DNA of 64,000 bases, taken from positions 1 to 64,000 of the forward strand of contig KE159609.1 in the NCBI GenBank assembly GCA_000403295.2. The letters run 5' to 3'. Within the stretch, counting starts at the first letter, position 1. Every line of letters begins with the position of its first letter. This stretch comes from Lachnospiraceae bacterium M18-1 (GTDB lineage Bacteria > Bacillota > Clostridia > Lachnospirales > Lachnospiraceae). The notes beneath the pieces are model-generated. The model ran no database searches and had not been told where the DNA came from. It saw only the letters and a list, made by a program, of their open reading frames with translations. Positions 1-7,105 of the stretch are shown in pieces. Position numbers and translations under genes: made by a program.

Positions 1-1
1 C

Positions 2-109
2 TTCCGGACAGTGGCGGAATGGGAAGGTATGCCGATGGCCGCCAGGCAGGGCGCGAAAGTTCGAAACCTGTCTTTATGCACGGAGTTTGCTAAGAAGAAA
101 AAGAAATAA
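2..109 (+). CDS. C-terminal 35 codons of an unrecognised protein (truncated by window edge)
   Basis: An open frame enters from the left edge and ends at TAA 107-109. The visible tail is basic and ends in five lysines (AKKKKK), preceded by VRNLSLCTEF. No start codon is in the window, and too little is visible to assign a family. A terminator-like hairpin follows 35 bp downstream, which supports this being a genuine gene end. Confidence 0.5.
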   Translation, partial: FRTVAEWEGMPMAARQGAKVRNLSLCTEFAKKKKK

Positions 110-144
110 TATGTCCTTATTTGCACGCTGGACTAAGTAGGTTT

Positions 145-184
145 ACAGCCCGGATACAAAACTTGTTCCGGGCTGTAGATTTTG
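145..184 (+). terminator. Intrinsic terminator of the left-edge gene
   Basis: Perfect 10-bp inverted repeat ACAGCCCGGA (145-154) and TCCGGGCTGT (167-176) with a 12-nt loop, followed by AGATTTTG. The T tract is short but the stem is strong and lies just after the stop codon at 109. Confidence 0.6.
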
Positions 185-202
185 TCACTAATTTGTCACT
201 AA
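181..202. repeat. Perfect tandem 11-bp repeat
   Basis: TTTGTCACTAA occurs twice head to tail at 181-191 and 192-202, directly after the terminator hairpin. Function is unknown; it could be a recombination or binding site at the end of the left-hand gene, but no recombinase is visible. Confidence 0.5.
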
Positions 203-410
203 CGTATCTGATGTTTTCCAATATTTTTGTAAAGTATAACATGGTTATTAATGTCCTGAAACCCCAGTATTTACAATGGCTCGCGGCAAAAATCCTATAT
301 TGATCATCCCCCGTCCGAAAAGTGAAAATTTAATAATTTCATAAGAAATTTCCTGCTTCCATATTAAAAATTGCAGGATATCATGTATAATACAAGGGAG
401 GTGATAAGGA

Positions 411-1115
411 ATGTATAATATTTTAGTATGTGACGATGACAAAGAAATCGTAGAAGCAATCGAAATATATCTGTCCCAGGAAGGATACCACATCCTGAAA
501 GCTTACGACGGAATGCAGGCTCTGAAAATCCTGGAGACGGAGGAGGTCCATCTGCTGATCCTGGATGTGATGATGCCCAGACTGGACGGGATCCATGCCA
601 CACTGAAGATCCGGGAGAAGCACAGCATCCCGATCATTATCCTGTCGGCAAAGTCAGAGGATGTAGACAAGATCTTAGGGCTGAACGTCGGTGCCGACGA
701 TTATGTGACAAAGCCGTTTAATCCGCTGGAACTGGTGGCCCGTGCGAAATCGCAGCTCAGAAGGTATACCCAGCTCGGAGGCACGGCAAAGGAGGAGTCC
801 GAGACCATATACGAGACCGGCGGCCTGCGGATGAATGACGACCTAAAGGAAGTAACGGTTGACGGGGAGCCGGTGAAGCTGACTCCCATTGAATACAATA
901 TCTTAAAGCTCTTGATGCGCAACCAGGGAAGGGTATTTTCCATCGGCCAGATCTACGAATCCATTTGGAACGAGGAGGCCATTGGGGCGGATAACACGGT
1001 AGCGGTACATATCCGCCATATCCGTGAGAAGATTGAAATCAACCCCAAGGATCCAAGATACCTGAAAGTGGTATGGGGCGTCGGCTATAAGATTGAAAAG
1101 CTGGAAAGGCATTGA
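411..1115 (+). CDS. OmpR/VanR-type response regulator
   Basis: 234-residue cytoplasmic transcription factor of a two-component pair. The receiver domain (about 1-115) has the acidic pocket DDD near residues 8-10, phospho-acceptor Asp52 in LLILDVMMP and Lys101 in TKPFNPLEL. The C-terminal winged helix (about 135-232) carries LTPIEYNILKLL and the typical ending VWGVGYKIE. The ATG at 411 has a strong Shine-Dalgarno sequence (AGGGAGGTG) and a TATAAT -10 box at 386-391. The histidine kinase starts 19 nt after its stop, so the two are an operon. VanR-like regulators often answer cell-envelope signals; the target genes here are unknown. Confidence 0.93.
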   Translation: MYNILVCDDDKEIVEAIEIYLSQEGYHILKAYDGMQALKILETEEVHLLILDVMMPRLDGIHATLKIREKHSIPIIILSAKSEDVDKILGLNVGADDYVTKPFNPLELVARAKSQLRRYTQLGGTAKEESETIYETGGLRMNDDLKEVTVDGEPVKLTPIEYNILKLLMRNQGRVFSIGQIYESIWNEEAIGADNTVAVHIRHIREKIEINPKDPRYLKVVWGVGYKIEKLERH

Positions 1116-1134
1116 GTGAAAGGATGATAGAGCT

Positions 1135-3753
1135 ATGAAGAAATGGTATAGGCATCCGGTTATAAAGATCCTGCTTGTACTGACTGTGCTGGTGACGCCT
1201 GTGATCGCAGGACCGAGCCTGGCACTGCTGGGAGTCTATGTTCCGGATAACGTGAAGCTGGAGGAACTTTTTCAAGACAAGAAAAAACCATATGAAGAAA
1301 CTAATAATTTTATGAGTGAGATGATATCCGCGGCAACGATGAAGATCGAGCGGGTGGAAGCAGCAGACCTGCTGGAGACAGACGGAAAATATGATCCGGA
1401 TAAGCTGATCGACGTTCTGGAATATGCCGGCACGGAAGGATATGGTGAGGAGCATCTGTCCGGCCTGGAATACCGGCTCGGCGACCTGGTGGATTGGGGA
1501 AAGAGGGCCCACATGGGAGGCGATCTGGAGCGATTATACTTTGCGCCGTATGATGAAAAGAGCATTATTGTCTGCCAGAGGACAGACGGCAGCTATTTCT
1601 ACTATTGGATGAAGGAATTTAGAAAGCTTTTATCAGAAGGCAGCCTGTGTGCGGATAATGACGAAGAGGGACAGGAGCAGTTTTTAAACGATCTGGAAAA
1701 CGGCTATCTTCTGGAGGGAGAGAGCCGCCTCCTGTGGGATGAGAAGGGAGAACTCGTATATGTAGATGTCTGGACCTTTGATGGAGGAATGATTGAGGAA
1801 GAATATGCTCCGAACGGCGCAAAAGATATCCTGTCGGTCGTAAATAACACACCGGAACTGAGCGGAAAGCTTGCCGAGATCTATGACTGCCTGGGATATG
1901 CGGTAAACAGATTATATTCCCTGGAAAGCAGCTATAAAAATGAAGGCTTCCCATACGAAAACGAGAGAACAAATTTCACATATCTGTTTGTAAGTAAAGA
2001 AAAGAAAAAAGCTTACACGAATAACAGCGGATTTCAAAATTATGAGGATGTGGAAAAGAGTCTGACAGCAATAAAAAATAATACGGATATGAAATATATG
2101 GTCCTGAGACCAGACCACTGTGAAGACAATCTGAGTATGGAGCCAAATTTCCTGTCAGGGTGGTGGAATCATGACGAACTTTTCAGAGATGTACTTGGAG
2201 AGGATTATATCGTGGCGGCGGCAGTAGATACCTCCTACCCGGCCGATGATATTTTCTACAGGACAGCAGAGAATTATAACCAATATATTCCATATGTGGG
2301 CAAAGCAGCCAAAGCACTGCTTATATCTGCAATCCTGTTTCTCGCGGCGATTGTCTGGCTGACTGCAGTTGCAGGGCGAAGGGCAGAGGAAGGCAGTGAA
2401 CTGTACCTGCATCCCTTTGACCGATGGAGAACAGAACTGTCTGCAGCGATGGTGGTTCTTCCCTGGCTGGCGGCTACATTGCTTATGAGCTCGGCCTGGT
2501 CCGGAATCAGTATGGTAAGGTATGCTTCCGATGTAGACATTTACTATTATGGATATGCAATGACAACAGAAGACGTGATCGTCATCGCTGTCTATTCGGC
2601 AGTGACAGCGGCCTGCTTCCTGATTGGCTGGCTGTCACTGGTGCGCCGGATCAAGGGCCGCATCCTCTGGAAGAACAGCATTATGAGAATGCTCCTCCTG
2701 TGGAGTAAAAAAGTGGTGACAGCCTGCTTCGAATCCGCTTTGACATTCTGGCGGCAGCGCAGGGTGTTATGGAAAGTCACTGTGGCATACGGCGTATTTG
2801 TTCTTTTCCACTGGTTCTGCGCGGCGGCAGGATACGGGATTCCTGGCTTCCTTGCCTTTCTCATGTTTCTGGTGGAAGCTGTAGCCGGGGCATTCCTGAT
2901 CCGAAACGCCCTGGAGAAGCAGCAGATCAAGGATGGGATCAAGGAGATCGCCGCAGGCAGCCTGGATTACAAATTTCCCGTCAAAAGATTCCAGGGGGGG
3001 GATTATCAGGATATGTCAGAGAATCTTGAGAATATCGGAAACGGCCTCCAGCGGGCGGTGGAAAAAAGCATACGGGACGAACGGCTCAAAACCGACCTGA
3101 TCACCAATGTGTCTCACGATATCAAAACACCCCTGACCTCCATCATCAATTACGTGGACCTTTTGAAGCGGGAAAATTTTGACGATCCCAAGGTGAAAGG
3201 ATATCTGGATATCCTGGAAATGAAAGCTCAGAGACTGAAGACACTGACAGAGGACGTTGTGGAAGCATCCAAGGTAAGCAGCGGAAATATCTCACTGGAA
3301 TACATGGATGTAGACCTGGTGGAAATGTTGAATCAGACTATCGGGGAACTGTCGGAAAAGATGGACGCAAGGCAGCTGAAGGTCATCGCTTCCCTGCCCG
3401 AGGAACCGGCCATCGTCCACGTGGACGGACGCCGTATGTGGCGGGTGCTGGAAAACATTTTCAACAATGCCGCGAAATACGCCATGCCCGGAACCCGTGT
3501 CTATGCAGACTTAAAAAAGGATGGGAAGCAGATTCTCTTTTCCTTAAAAAATGTCTCCGAGCAGCCGCTGAATTTTTCCTCAGATGAGCTGACCGAGCGT
3601 TTCATCCGGGGGGATGTCTCACGGAGTACAGAGGGCAGCGGATTGGGATTGTCCATTGCGAAAAGCCTGACAGAGATGCAGGGAGGGAAGTTCGAATTGT
3701 ACCTGGACGGGGACCTGTTCAAGGTGACGATCATGTTTGAAGAAAAGAAATAA
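1135..3753 (+). CDS. Membrane sensor histidine kinase (partner of the upstream regulator)
   Basis: 872 residues, long for a kinase. One N-terminal membrane helix (about 10-32) is followed by a roughly 350-residue extracytoplasmic region, then several membrane segments (about 390-590). The cytoplasmic part has the H box VSHDIKTPLTS with phospho-acceptor His near 661, N box NIFNNAAKYA, and G box GSGLGLSIAKSL. It presumably autophosphorylates and passes phosphate to Asp52 of the regulator. The large outer domain contains no family I recognise. Both genes end before a bidirectional terminator at about 3850. Ligand unknown. Confidence 0.9.
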   Translation: MKKWYRHPVIKILLVLTVLVTPVIAGPSLALLGVYVPDNVKLEELFQDKKKPYEETNNFMSEMISAATMKIERVEAADLLETDGKYDPDKLIDVLEYAGTEGYGEEHLSGLEYRLGDLVDWGKRAHMGGDLERLYFAPYDEKSIIVCQRTDGSYFYYWMKEFRKLLSEGSLCADNDEEGQEQFLNDLENGYLLEGESRLLWDEKGELVYVDVWTFDGGMIEEEYAPNGAKDILSVVNNTPELSGKLAEIYDCLGYAVNRLYSLESSYKNEGFPYENERTNFTYLFVSKEKKKAYTNNSGFQNYEDVEKSLTAIKNNTDMKYMVLRPDHCEDNLSMEPNFLSGWWNHDELFRDVLGEDYIVAAAVDTSYPADDIFYRTAENYNQYIPYVGKAAKALLISAILFLAAIVWLTAVAGRRAEEGSELYLHPFDRWRTELSAAMVVLPWLAATLLMSSAWSGISMVRYASDVDIYYYGYAMTTEDVIVIAVYSAVTAACFLIGWLSLVRRIKGRILWKNSIMRMLLLWSKKVVTACFESALTFWRQRRVLWKVTVAYGVFVLFHWFCAAAGYGIPGFLAFLMFLVEAVAGAFLIRNALEKQQIKDGIKEIAAGSLDYKFPVKRFQGGDYQDMSENLENIGNGLQRAVEKSIRDERLKTDLITNVSHDIKTPLTSIINYVDLLKRENFDDPKVKGYLDILEMKAQRLKTLTEDVVEASKVSSGNISLEYMDVDLVEMLNQTIGELSEKMDARQLKVIASLPEEPAIVHVDGRRMWRVLENIFNNAAKYAMPGTRVYADLKKDGKQILFSLKNVSEQPLNFSSDELTERFIRGDVSRSTEGSGLGLSIAKSLTEMQGGKFELYLDGDLFKVTIMFEEKK

Positions 3754-3846
3754 ATATAAACCGATGAATGTCTGTAAAAACAGCAGCCATATTATTGAGG
3801 ACGATTCTTCTGAGGTCAGGAAAATCGTAACTGCCGGTACAAATAC

Positions 3847-3884
3847 AAAAAGGGAGCAGGTTTGAAAACCGCTCCCTTTTTCCA
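3847..3884 (+). terminator. Bidirectional-looking intrinsic terminator after the two-component operon
   Basis: AGGGAGC at 3851-3857 pairs with GCTCCCT at 3871-3877, with an inner GGTTT/AAACC stem and tiny loop. An A run lies on the left and a T run (TTTTTCC) on the right, so it can serve either strand. It lies about 95 bp after the kinase stop. Confidence 0.8.
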
Positions 3885-3959
3885 TTCTTATAATACCACA
3901 GAATTGCCGAAAATTCAAGACTGGTATCCATTCCTGCGGGGTGTTATAGTTATCTGACG

Positions 3960-4014
3960 GTTACTGTTCACGCGGTGTCGTGCACTCGCTGCACGGCACC
4001 GCGTGAACAGTAAC
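3960..4014. repeat. Palindromic intergenic repeat, copy A (25-bp arms)
   Basis: GTTACTGTTCACGCGGTG plus TCGTGCA (3960-3984) is mirrored by the arm at 3990-4014 with one wobble mismatch and a 5-nt loop CTCGC. The ends GTTACTGTTCAC/GTGAACAGTAAC are shared, with small changes, by elements at 15685-15821 and 29218-29318. There is no T tract, so it is not a simple terminator. The 308-bp gap 3754-4062 otherwise holds only the terminator and the next gene's ribosome binding site. Confidence 0.85.
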
Positions 4015-4062
4015 TATCTGATGTCAATCACAACACACCAAGCACTTCAAGGAGGGATCCCC

Positions 4063-4593
4063 ATGGAACAGAACTGGATGGTATTGCTGAAGCAGGAAAC
4101 TCAGCTGGCGAAGGTTATGGAAATGAATCGGATAACAGAGAAGTACGGCCTTGTCCTGAGTGAGGAGGACGCAAAGCTGATTGTGGCGGAGCGGGCTAAT
4201 GCGCTTCAGGAGCAGAGACGGGTGGAGTTCGGCGGAGGAATCGTCCCCAGGATCATCGAGGAATTTTGCGATTCTGATTTTATCGGCCAGAATAACTATG
4301 TGGACACCATGATCCGTCTGCAGGAAATTTTTTACCTGTATAAGAACGAGATGCAGGATGAGATTACAGACGATGAACTTCTGCACCTGATGAAAGAACA
4401 GTTCGAAACCATCTGCTTCGGAGACCTGGATTATCTGGAGGGAACCTGCCTCAATATTTTTTCACAGGCCATACGGGCAGGATACAGAGGGTACAGGTAT
4501 TCCGCGGGACGCGGGGAAGCATCCCGGTTCGATGAAGTGAAACGATGGGATTATGACTTGTATATGGAAGCGCTGAGGGAACTGTTTGGATGA
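4063..4593 (+). CDS. DUF6323-like protein of unknown function
   Basis: 176 residues, soluble, no signal peptide or membrane helix. The frame is open back to a GTG at 4003, but that lies inside the palindromic repeat; ATG 4063 has a consensus AAGGAGG seven bases upstream and is the likely start. The segment VLSEEDAKLIVAERA followed by QEQRRVEFG resembles a family seen beside DUF6179-type genes in Clostridia; I recall this as DUF6323 but could not check. The next gene starts 37 nt downstream, consistent with a two-gene operon. Function unknown. Confidence 0.75.
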   Translation: MEQNWMVLLKQETQLAKVMEMNRITEKYGLVLSEEDAKLIVAERANALQEQRRVEFGGGIVPRIIEEFCDSDFIGQNNYVDTMIRLQEIFYLYKNEMQDEITDDELLHLMKEQFETICFGDLDYLEGTCLNIFSQAIRAGYRGYRYSAGRGEASRFDEVKRWDYDLYMEALRELFG

Positions 4594-4630
4594 AGGCAGA
4601 GGTTCGGGATATCAATGGAGGTAGCTGCAT

Positions 4631-5707
4631 ATGGACTATGAAATGGAAGAACTGATACCGATCGTGGGCAGGCTGGCGGAAAAATATACGGCTTTCGAAA
4701 GCACATCCGTGACCTATGAAAGAGCGGAGCAATTGATGGAGGCCGTTCTGTACTGCATTCATGAGGCCGGACTGTGCGGCCTGCTGGGAGAGGCTGATTT
4801 TGGGAAGGGAGAGGGGGAACCGGATCAAAATGCATTGGCCGTTAAAAAAAAGAAGCTGTCTGCAAAACAGGCATATGAGGCAGGGGCAGCCTGCACGGAA
4901 GAAAAGACCAGGAAGGCTCTGAAGCTGTATCATGAGATTCTGCCGGAATTTCACTCCTATGAAAATGACTGCCTTTACGAGACCTTTGTGAAAGGACTTC
5001 CCGAATTTTTTAAGTGGTACGATGTGAAATTCCAGCCCCAGAACACGATCCTGACGCTGGACTATCCGGTTTTAAAGGACATCTCCCAGCTTTCGGGAAT
5101 CGATAAGGTTTATGAATTTATAAACTGCATCCGCCTGGAACAGCAGTTTTTGAAAAAATTTTCCAAAAGCTATGTGGTGGAAACCCTGAAACAATATACC
5201 CGGCGGATCATCCGGAATATGGAGTCTGGCGGGAACGAAGGAATGTATTCGATGAAAGATGACAGTCAGGCGGATGCCTGCCCGGATTCCGGAGAGCCGG
5301 ACGGGACGCATCCGGCGCAAGAGGACCGGGGCCCTTCCGAAGCCTGGCATGTGGAGGAGAGCGGCGGATCTTACGAGTATTCCAGGCAGGACATCATGGA
5401 AAATCTCTGTGAAATTGTGTTTACTTCGGTCCTTCTGCATATCCTGATCCGAAAACCGCTTTCCGAATCGTTTTTTCAGGAATCAGAATATATCCGTCTG
5501 CAGGAAATGCTTTCCCGGGCGGAGCTGCCGGAAATCAGGGAACGGCTGGAGAACGCGGCAGAGCTCCTCATGGAACAATATGACGACGGGGACGGGCAGG
5601 AGAAAACAGGACAGGAATTGCTGCAGTATTTTTCCGGGGTGATTGACGATCTGGCAGTACGGCTGAAAAATGCGGCCGGTTCCGGGGCGATCCGGAGGAT
5701 GATCTGA
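4631..5707 (+). CDS. DUF6179-like protein of unknown function
   Basis: 358 residues, predicted soluble and helical. The N-terminal part has VTYERAEQLMEAVLYCIHEA. A low-complexity acidic linker at about 205-245 (many D, E, G, P) separates it from a C-terminal helical part with LLEQYDDGDG-like sequence. Start ATG 4631 follows GGAGGTAGCTGCAT. It forms an operon with the preceding gene; the pair resembles the DUF6323/DUF6179 gene pair of Lachnospiraceae (recalled, not searched). No catalytic motif is evident. Confidence 0.7.
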   Translation: MDYEMEELIPIVGRLAEKYTAFESTSVTYERAEQLMEAVLYCIHEAGLCGLLGEADFGKGEGEPDQNALAVKKKKLSAKQAYEAGAACTEEKTRKALKLYHEILPEFHSYENDCLYETFVKGLPEFFKWYDVKFQPQNTILTLDYPVLKDISQLSGIDKVYEFINCIRLEQQFLKKFSKSYVVETLKQYTRRIIRNMESGGNEGMYSMKDDSQADACPDSGEPDGTHPAQEDRGPSEAWHVEESGGSYEYSRQDIMENLCEIVFTSVLLHILIRKPLSESFFQESEYIRLQEMLSRAELPEIRERLENAAELLMEQYDDGDGQEKTGQELLQYFSGVIDDLAVRLKNAAGSGAIRRMI

Positions 5708-5760
5708 AAGAACATAACTTGCGGTTATTTTTCATAAGAGATTTGTTGATTCCAGTTCAA

Positions 5761-5789
5761 TTGTGGAACACGGTGATGTCTGATATGAT
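5761..5789 (+). promoter_or_regulatory. Putative sigma-A promoter for the XRE regulator gene
   Basis: TTGTGG (5761-5766), 17-bp spacer, TATGAT (5784-5789), about 90 bp before the ATG at 5877. Confidence 0.5.
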
Positions 5790-5876
5790 GGAATCAGAAG
5801 AATCCGTAACTGTGAATACCGTAGGTCTGAACAGCGGCAAGGCGCGGATCCATATAGCAAAAAGGAGGTATGAAAC

Positions 5877-6908
5877 ATGCAGATAGGAGAAGTGATCCGG
5901 AAATACCGAAAGCTTAAAAATCTGACTCAGGAGGAGATGGCGAACCGCCTGGGAGTGACAGCGCCTGCGGTGAACAAATGGGAGAACGGCAATTCATTTC
6001 CTGATATCACGCTGCTGGCCCCCATCGCCAGGCTGCTGGACATCACAGTGGATACCCTGCTGTCGTTTCAGAAGGAACTCACGCAGGAGGAGCTTGGAAA
6101 TATCGTGCAGGAACTTGCCGATATGCTGAAAAAGGAAAGCTTCGAGACCGTATTTCAGTGGGCGAAGAAAAAAATGGAAAACTATCCGAACTGTGAACAG
6201 CTCGCTTTACAGCTTGCGGCAGCCCTGGACGGACAGCGTCTGATGAAGCAGGTTCCGGATTCGGAAAAGTATGACGAATATATCCTGGACTGCTACAACC
6301 GGGCGCTGGAAAGCCGGGAGGAAGGCGTTCGGACCCAGGGGGCGGAAATGCTGTATGCATATTATGTCCGGAAAGAAGAGTACGGCAAAGCAGAAGAATA
6401 TCTGCAGTATTTTTCCGTACAGGATTCGAACCGGAAAAGGAAGCAGGCGCTGATTTTTGCAAAGACCGGCCAGATTCGGGAGGCCTGCAGGTCATACGAA
6501 GAAATCCTGTATGCAGAGTATACGATTGTCAGCGGAGTTTTTCAGGGACTGTTGGCCCTGGCGATGCAGGAGAAGGACATGGAGAGGGCGCATATGCTGG
6601 CCCAAAAGCAGCAGGAGCTTGCCCGGCTTTTTGAAATGGGCAGATACTATGAGGTCTATTGCAGCCTGGAACTGGCAGCCGAGGAAAAAGACAAAGAAAA
6701 GACGCTGGAGATCATGGAAGAAATGCTGTCCGGCGTGGAGGAAATCGGCAGCGTCCGAAACGCTCCGCTTTACAGTCATATGGCGTTTCGCATTAATGAA
6801 GAATTTCTGACGGAAATGAAAGAGAACCTGAAAACAGGGTTCCGGGATGAATGCTTTGCATTTTTGAAGGAAGATCCGCGGTATATAAAATTATTTGCGA
6901 AGGAATAA
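5877..6908 (+). CDS. XRE-family regulator with helical repeat C-terminus
   Basis: 343 residues. The N-terminal helix-turn-helix (about 5-60) reads TQEEMANRLGVTAPAVNKWE, typical of Cro/C1-type DNA binding. The remaining 280 residues are helical with TPR-like character, e.g. YYVRKEEYGKAEEYLQ, suggesting peptide or partner sensing. ATG 5877 follows a strong AAGGAGG. The gene stands alone between two promoter-bearing gaps, so autoregulation is likely but not shown. Target unknown. Confidence 0.88.
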   Translation: MQIGEVIRKYRKLKNLTQEEMANRLGVTAPAVNKWENGNSFPDITLLAPIARLLDITVDTLLSFQKELTQEELGNIVQELADMLKKESFETVFQWAKKKMENYPNCEQLALQLAAALDGQRLMKQVPDSEKYDEYILDCYNRALESREEGVRTQGAEMLYAYYVRKEEYGKAEEYLQYFSVQDSNRKRKQALIFAKTGQIREACRSYEEILYAEYTIVSGVFQGLLALAMQEKDMERAHMLAQKQQELARLFEMGRYYEVYCSLELAAEEKDKEKTLEIMEEMLSGVEEIGSVRNAPLYSHMAFRINEEFLTEMKENLKTGFRDECFAFLKEDPRYIKLFAKE

Positions 6909-7004
6909 AAAAAGTCTGTATTTTAACGCCCGCTCCTGAACGCGTCTGCTCTTCCGAGAAAATTAAGATGTATTTTTTCCAAGACTATGTTATACTTGTC
7001 CCAT

Positions 7005-7055
7005 ATCCGCCTGATACGGCATTGTGTTGATCACGCAATGCCGTATCAGGCGGAT
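7005..7055. repeat. Perfect 20-bp inverted repeat in the leader of the 7.1-kb gene
   Basis: ATCCGCCTGATACGGCATTG (7005-7024) is exactly mirrored at 7036-7055; two more weak pairs leave a 7-nt loop TTGATCA. A TATACT box (6991-6996) just upstream would start transcription at or next to the hairpin. No T tract follows, so a terminator role is unlikely; a 5'-end stabilising hairpin or a protein binding site is possible. Confidence 0.7.
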
Positions 7056-7105
7056 CAGAAATGGTTTTCAAATATCTGCGTCATATTTAAGGGGATAGAT
7101 ATAGC

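Noticed and set aside
4003..4062. Upstream GTG start extending the DUF6323-like protein by 20 residues
   Set aside because: The extension lies in the arm of a palindromic repeat and lacks a ribosome binding site, whereas ATG 4063 has a consensus one.
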